8,310 nucleotides of DNA, taken from positions 1-8,310 of the forward strand of contig JAGOWF010000030.1 of assembly GCA_018060305.1 (NCBI GenBank), given 5' to 3'. Positions within the stretch are counted from its first letter, which is position 1. Each line of letters begins with the position of its first letter. The notes under the pieces are model-generated. The model worked only from the letters and a program-made list of their open reading frames with translations, did not search any database and was not told the DNA's origin. A program made the translations under genes and the position numbers. This document shows positions 5,734 through 8,310 of this stretch, one piece after another. This DNA is from Pyrinomonadaceae bacterium. GTDB taxonomy: Bacteria; Acidobacteriota; Blastocatellia; Pyrinomonadales; Pyrinomonadaceae.

Positions 5734-5932
5734 TGTTTTCTCCCTTTTTGTAAAACTAGGCAATGATCTGGCCATTGCTCACCCGTGATATGGCAAAGGG
5801 CGTGCCAAAACCGCGCCGTAAACACAGCAGAGTAGTTAAATATTGTAGTTAAAGGATATTAGGGAAACTGCGAACGCTCATCAGAGCGGCAGTTCTCGAC
5901 GCTTTTTTGTCCGGATTAGACCATATCGTAAG
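5734..5932 (-). other. 199-base spacer: hairpin after the S8 gene and leader of the Gly/Asn-rich gene
   Basis: This AT-richer gap holds no convincing gene. Near the S8 stop, arms AACTGC-CGCTC and GAGCG-GCAGTT pair across 5866-5894 (11 bp, TGAT loop, three-base bulge on one side). No T-run follows on the minus strand, so it is a poor intrinsic terminator but could stabilise the S8 mRNA 3' end. A TACAAT (5847-5842) is a possible -10 box for the Gly/Asn-rich gene, without a good -35. It would give a leader of about 100 bases containing two small hairpins: TGGCA/TGCCA (5791-5807) and GCAATG/CATTGC (5760-5778). The GGGAG ribosome site at 5744-5740 is left free. Confidence 0.5.
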
Positions 5933-7375
5933 TTAGTGCGGCAGATGGTTTTGCACAGCTCCGGCGAGGGCATTTGCCGCGCAGATGCGGCCGCCCGAGA
6001 CGGTGCGGCCCGTAAGGCCATCAAGGCTGTCGCCATTTCTGAGGAGACGTTCGCGAAGGGCCTTGACGGAGATACGCGGCTCATTGGCAACGATCAGTGC
6101 GGCGACGCCGGAGACGTATGGTGTTGCCATTGACGTGCCCGAGGCTTCGCGGTAGCCGTTATTGAGCCAGGTCGAAAGGATATCTTTGCCCGGAGCGGCA
6201 ACGTGGACGGTCTTGCCCCCAAAGTTTGAAAATGACGCGAGTTGGTCGGTGCGGTCGAGTGCCGCAACGCTGAGGACATTTGGCAGGTCGTAGTTTGACG
6301 GAAAATGCCCGCGTTTATCATTGTCCGTGCCGTCGTTTCCGGCGGCGGCAACGAAAAGAATTCCTGCGTCGCCAGCAGCACGTATTGTATCCTCGAGGGC
6401 CTTTGATCGTGACCGCGAGCCCCAGCTTGCGCTGATGATGCGAAGATTGACGCCGGCCTTTTTGCGGTCAATAGCATAATTGATCGCCGCGATCGCATCG
6501 TCGGTCGAGCCAAAACCGCCGCGGCCGAGGAACTTGAGCGGCATTATCTTGACCTTCCAGTTAATGCCGACGACGCCGACGCCGTTATTGCCCTCGGCCC
6601 CGATGATGCCCGCGCAATGCGTGCCGTGGCCGTTGTCGTCCATCGGGTCTGAGGTGTTGTCGGTGCCGTTATAGCCGCGCAAGTCGTTGAATTGTCCCAA
6701 TTCGTCATCAACATACGCGGGCACGTTCGACGGCCGCATCCACATATTCTCGCGAAGATCCTCGTGCATGTAATCGACGCCGGTGTCGAGCACGGCAACG
6801 ACAACCTCTTCGCTTCCGGTGGTGGTCTGCCAGGCTTCGAGCGCGTCGATATCGGCACGCTTTGTGCCTCCATCGGCACCTGTGTTATTCAATGCCCATT
6901 GCTCGATAAACATCGGATCGTTTGGCGAATCCTTGCTCGTTTCGCGGTGAACGAGGTCGCGGGGACTCTCCTTAACGATAGGTTCGTCGAGCTTGATCTG
7001 AAGATTCGGTTCGGCGTAGGCGACCATGTCGCTCATCGCGGAGTATTGGGCCGCAACCGCGCTTGATCCCGCATTATCGAGATCGTCGATCACGGTTAGT
7101 CCGCCAACGGACTCGATCTCGTCATCGAGCCTGTCATTATTAGCGGCGGCGACCGCGCGGATCTGTTTGAGCGTTACACCGGGCTTGAATCGCACTATGA
7201 CCTCAGGCACGCCGTTCTTGACAATAGGATCATCGGTGCGGGCCGGCCGCACGTGCGGCTGCCCTGTCGGCACTGTCAACGCCGCACGCCACCGGTCGAT
7301 CTGGCCGAGCACGGCGGCGAACGCGATCAAAACTACTGCAAGCGTGATATGTATCCAGATATTATTGCGATTCAT
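5933..7375 (-). CDS. Subtilisin-like S8 serine protease with N-terminal pro-region
   Basis: A 480-residue peptidase of family S8 (thermitase/subtilisin type). A hydrophobic segment (8-24) targets it to the membrane; there is no clear AxA cleavage site, so it may stay anchored or be cut after pro-processing. An inhibitor-I9-like pro-region spans about 57-128 (VPEVIVRFKPGVTLKQI, MVAYAEPNLQI). The catalytic domain has the full triad: D197 (VAVLDTGV), H250 (NGHGTHCAG) and S415 (GTSMATPYVSG), with oxyanion N347 (AAAGNDG). C254 lies next to the active-site histidine motif, as in thermitase and proteinase K relatives; the only other cysteine is C465. It ends soon after the catalytic domain with no C-terminal sorting or repeat domain. 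ATG 7375 has GGAG seven bases upstream. It is the last gene of a three-gene operon, 31 bases after the 92-residue protein gene. Confidence 0.95.
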   Translation of the reverse strand: MNRNNIWIHITLAVVLIAFAAVLGQIDRWRAALTVPTGQPHVRPARTDDPIVKNGVPEVIVRFKPGVTLKQIRAVAAANNDRLDDEIESVGGLTVIDDLDNAGSSAVAAQYSAMSDMVAYAEPNLQIKLDEPIVKESPRDLVHRETSKDSPNDPMFIEQWALNNTGADGGTKRADIDALEAWQTTTGSEEVVVAVLDTGVDYMHEDLRENMWMRPSNVPAYVDDELGQFNDLRGYNGTDNTSDPMDDNGHGTHCAGIIGAEGNNGVGVVGINWKVKIMPLKFLGRGGFGSTDDAIAAINYAIDRKKAGVNLRIISASWGSRSRSKALEDTIRAAGDAGILFVAAAGNDGTDNDKRGHFPSNYDLPNVLSVAALDRTDQLASFSNFGGKTVHVAAPGKDILSTWLNNGYREASGTSMATPYVSGVAALIVANEPRISVKALRERLLRNGDSLDGLTGRTVSGGRICAANALAGAVQNHLPH

Positions 7376-7406
7376 GGTACTGCTCCGAAAAGGTCCGACT
7401 TAACTC

Positions 7407-7685
7407 TTATTCTACGACGTAATTCGCGCCTTCAAAGTTGTGCAGCCTAAGCTGGTATTTATCGCCGCGATACTCAACCTTTCTGCCCGCTGCCTCCAGA
7501 TCGATCTGCCAGCCGCTCGATATCATCTGTGCCGCCATCTCGCCCGCCGCAGGTGCGCCGAGCGACGCGTCGGGAAACTCTCTATCGGTAACACCGGCCA
7601 GGGTCACTTCATCGGCCCTAATATCTAAACGCGCGGCGAGGTCATTTATTGCACGCTCGACGGCAGATTCTCGTGAAAAACTCAT
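7407..7685 (-). CDS. Small 92-residue protein with an LGAP motif, function unknown
   Basis: A 92-residue protein without a signal peptide or membrane segment. The first 25 residues look helical (ESAVERAINDLAARLDIRADEV). The rest looks like a small beta domain: FPDASLGAPAAGEM (37-50), GWQIDLEAAGRKVEYRGDKYQLRLHN (58-83). I recall a widespread group of uncharacterised proteins with the pattern W-x-D-x-SLGCP-x-PG, then G-x-x-I-x-LEA-x-G-x-x-Y-E-Y. This one fits, but the usual Cys of LGCP is Ala44. Its ATG overlaps the stop of the DUF2085 gene by four bases (ATGA), so the two are probably translationally coupled, and the S8 protease gene follows 31 bases on. That context suggests a joint role, possibly as a cytoplasmic partner, but the function is unknown. 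Confidence 0.85.
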   Translation of the reverse strand: MSFSRESAVERAINDLAARLDIRADEVTLAGVTDREFPDASLGAPAAGEMAAQMISSGWQIDLEAAGRKVEYRGDKYQLRLHNFEGANYVVE

Positions 7686-8245
7686 AGCTCGATCTTCCGC
7701 TGTTTACGACCGTCAGTCAATGAAAGTTCAGTTTCTGACTTGGTCAAGTTTCTTGTTATCTCAACGGCTGCCGGGACGATAAATGTCGCACACGCCGCAC
7801 CGAGGATCAGGCCGGTCAAAAAGCGCGAAGCCTGCGTATTCTCCCAAATTCCAAAGTACGTGAGCGACCAGTCGATCCCTATAGGGATCAATGATAGAAA
7901 CAGCCAGACCTTCGACAGCGGCTCGATCTCATCTATCCTTCGCCACAGCGGATAGATCGCAAACCCGAGCAAAATGCCGAAATAGACACCGAAACATCGC
8001 GAACAAACGGCGAACTGTTCGCCCGCGATGTGAAACGACCGATCGGGAAGCTGATGACAGAGAAACCTATAGAATGTATATAGCGGTGAGGCGACAGCGT
8101 CCAAACCGTTTGCTTTTGCCGCCGGAGCAAGCACGGTCAGCAGCACCCAGAATGCGACAACCGCGAGGCCGACTGCCCACACTCGCCACGCCTGCCCTCG
8201 GAACCTCGCCGCAACAAAGGCGGGAACATATTCCTGCGAATTCAT
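7682..8245 (-). CDS. DUF2085 family membrane protein
   Basis: A 187-residue integral membrane protein. Predicted membrane segments lie at about 22-42, 83-100, 113-133 and 142-163. Between the first two are the DUF2085 signatures CHQLPDRSF (63-71) and CSRCFGVYFG (81-90); the three cysteines and histidine look like a metal or redox site. D125 and the R141-F-L-T-G motif are further family-like positions. The family is uncharacterised. ATG 8245 is preferred: the GTG at 8269 would add eight residues (MDSLKWIV) encoded by the heptamer repeat, which looks accidental. No strong Shine-Dalgarno precedes 8245, so the start is less certain than the gene. It heads the operon with the 92-residue protein (ATGA overlap) and the S8 protease. 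Confidence 0.9.
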   Translation of the reverse strand: MNSQEYVPAFVAARFRGQAWRVWAVGLAVVAFWVLLTVLAPAAKANGLDAVASPLYTFYRFLCHQLPDRSFHIAGEQFAVCSRCFGVYFGILLGFAIYPLWRRIDEIEPLSKVWLFLSLIPIGIDWSLTYFGIWENTQASRFLTGLILGAACATFIVPAAVEITRNLTKSETELSLTDGRKQRKIEL

Positions 8246-8246
8246 C

Positions 8247-8277
8247 ACTATCCACTTCAAACTATCCACTATCCACT
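8247..8277. repeat. Heptamer repeat (ACTATCC) at the 5' end of the DUF2085 gene
   Basis: Three exact copies of ACTATCCACT lie at 8247-8256, 8261-8270 and 8268-8277; the last two overlap, giving a 7-bp period. The first copy begins two bases upstream of the chosen ATG. This is a different heptamer from the one at 54-112 but of the same kind: short, 7-bp period, intergenic and near a gene start. Confidence 0.8.
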
Positions 8278-8310
8278 GAAGTAAATCGAATTAAGATCGA
8301 CTTTCTTCAG
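8276..8310. promoter_or_regulatory. Imperfect palindrome upstream of the DUF2085 operon
   Basis: CTGAAGTAAATCGA (8276-8289) and TCGACTTTCTTCAG (8297-8310) pair at 12 of 14 positions around a seven-base loop. It lies 31 bases upstream of the DUF2085 start and reaches the window edge, so it could extend further. It may be an operator in the promoter region, or a hairpin ending an upstream transcript outside the window. No -10/-35 pair is convincing here. Confidence 0.5.

Noticed and set aside
5734..5775. ATG at 5775 as start of the Gly/Asn-rich protein
   Set aside because: It adds 14 residues ahead of a normal signal peptide, while ATG 5733 has a strong GGGAG at ideal spacing.
6692..7066. 124-residue plus-strand frame opposite the S8 protease
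   Set aside because: Antisense shadow of the protease and its pro-region.
1..8310. Defence, mobile-element, phage or biosynthetic gene cluster
   Set aside because: No transposase, integrase, nuclease, toxin-antitoxin, NRPS/PKS or Cas-type gene was found. The two peptidases fit general secreted proteolysis.

Overview
The window carries ordinary bacterial chromosomal genes: ten complete protein-coding genes and the 5' end of a tRNA gene. LpxI and the two secreted zinc or serine peptidases point to a Gram-negative (diderm) bacterium with lipid A. The moderate-to-high GC, the exported Gly/Asn-rich protein with a helical domain, the heptanucleotide intergenic repeats and the gene mix suggest Acidobacteriota, perhaps class Blastocatellia. 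That placement is my recollection of similar genomes, not something proved here.

Layout. Positions 1-37 hold the 5' part of a tRNA-Leu (UAA) on the minus strand. A 98-base divergent spacer, largely filled by a heptamer-repeat hairpin, separates it from a plus-strand cluster: NfeD-like membrane protein (136-609), ferritin-like protein (635-1090), GNAT acetyltransferase (1083-1598), lpxI (1625-2428) and a secreted M28 metallopeptidase with a PA insert (2479-4110). The cluster ends in a strong intrinsic terminator whose T-tract runs into the stop codon of convergent rsmI (4165-5010, minus). Upstream of rsmI, and divided from it by a second terminator, is a small exported Gly/Asn/Tyr-rich protein (5125-5733, minus). 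After a 199-base spacer comes a three-gene minus-strand operon, transcribed from right to left: DUF2085 four-helix membrane protein (7682-8245), a 92-residue protein (7407-7685) and a subtilisin-like S8 protease with N-terminal pro-region (5933-7375). A second heptamer repeat and an imperfect palindrome lie at its 5' end, at the window edge.

How the genes work together. The plus-strand cluster mixes envelope functions (NfeD, LpxI, secreted peptidase) with iron storage and acetylation. Tight spacing implies co-transcription rather than one pathway. The minus-strand operon is more suggestive: a Cys-motif membrane protein, a small soluble protein and a membrane-targeted protease, with the first two genes overlapping by four bases.

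I see no clear new defence, mobile or CRISPR system. The most notable signals are regulatory: (1) four cytosolic or inner-membrane genes have no convincing Shine-Dalgarno but a TANNNT -10-like box 6-10 bases before the start codon, as in leaderless genes, whereas the exported-protein genes have clear GGAG sites; (2) an 11-bp hairpin buries the ribosome binding site of the M28 peptidase; (3) heptamer repeats sit inside promoter or start regions at both ends of the window.
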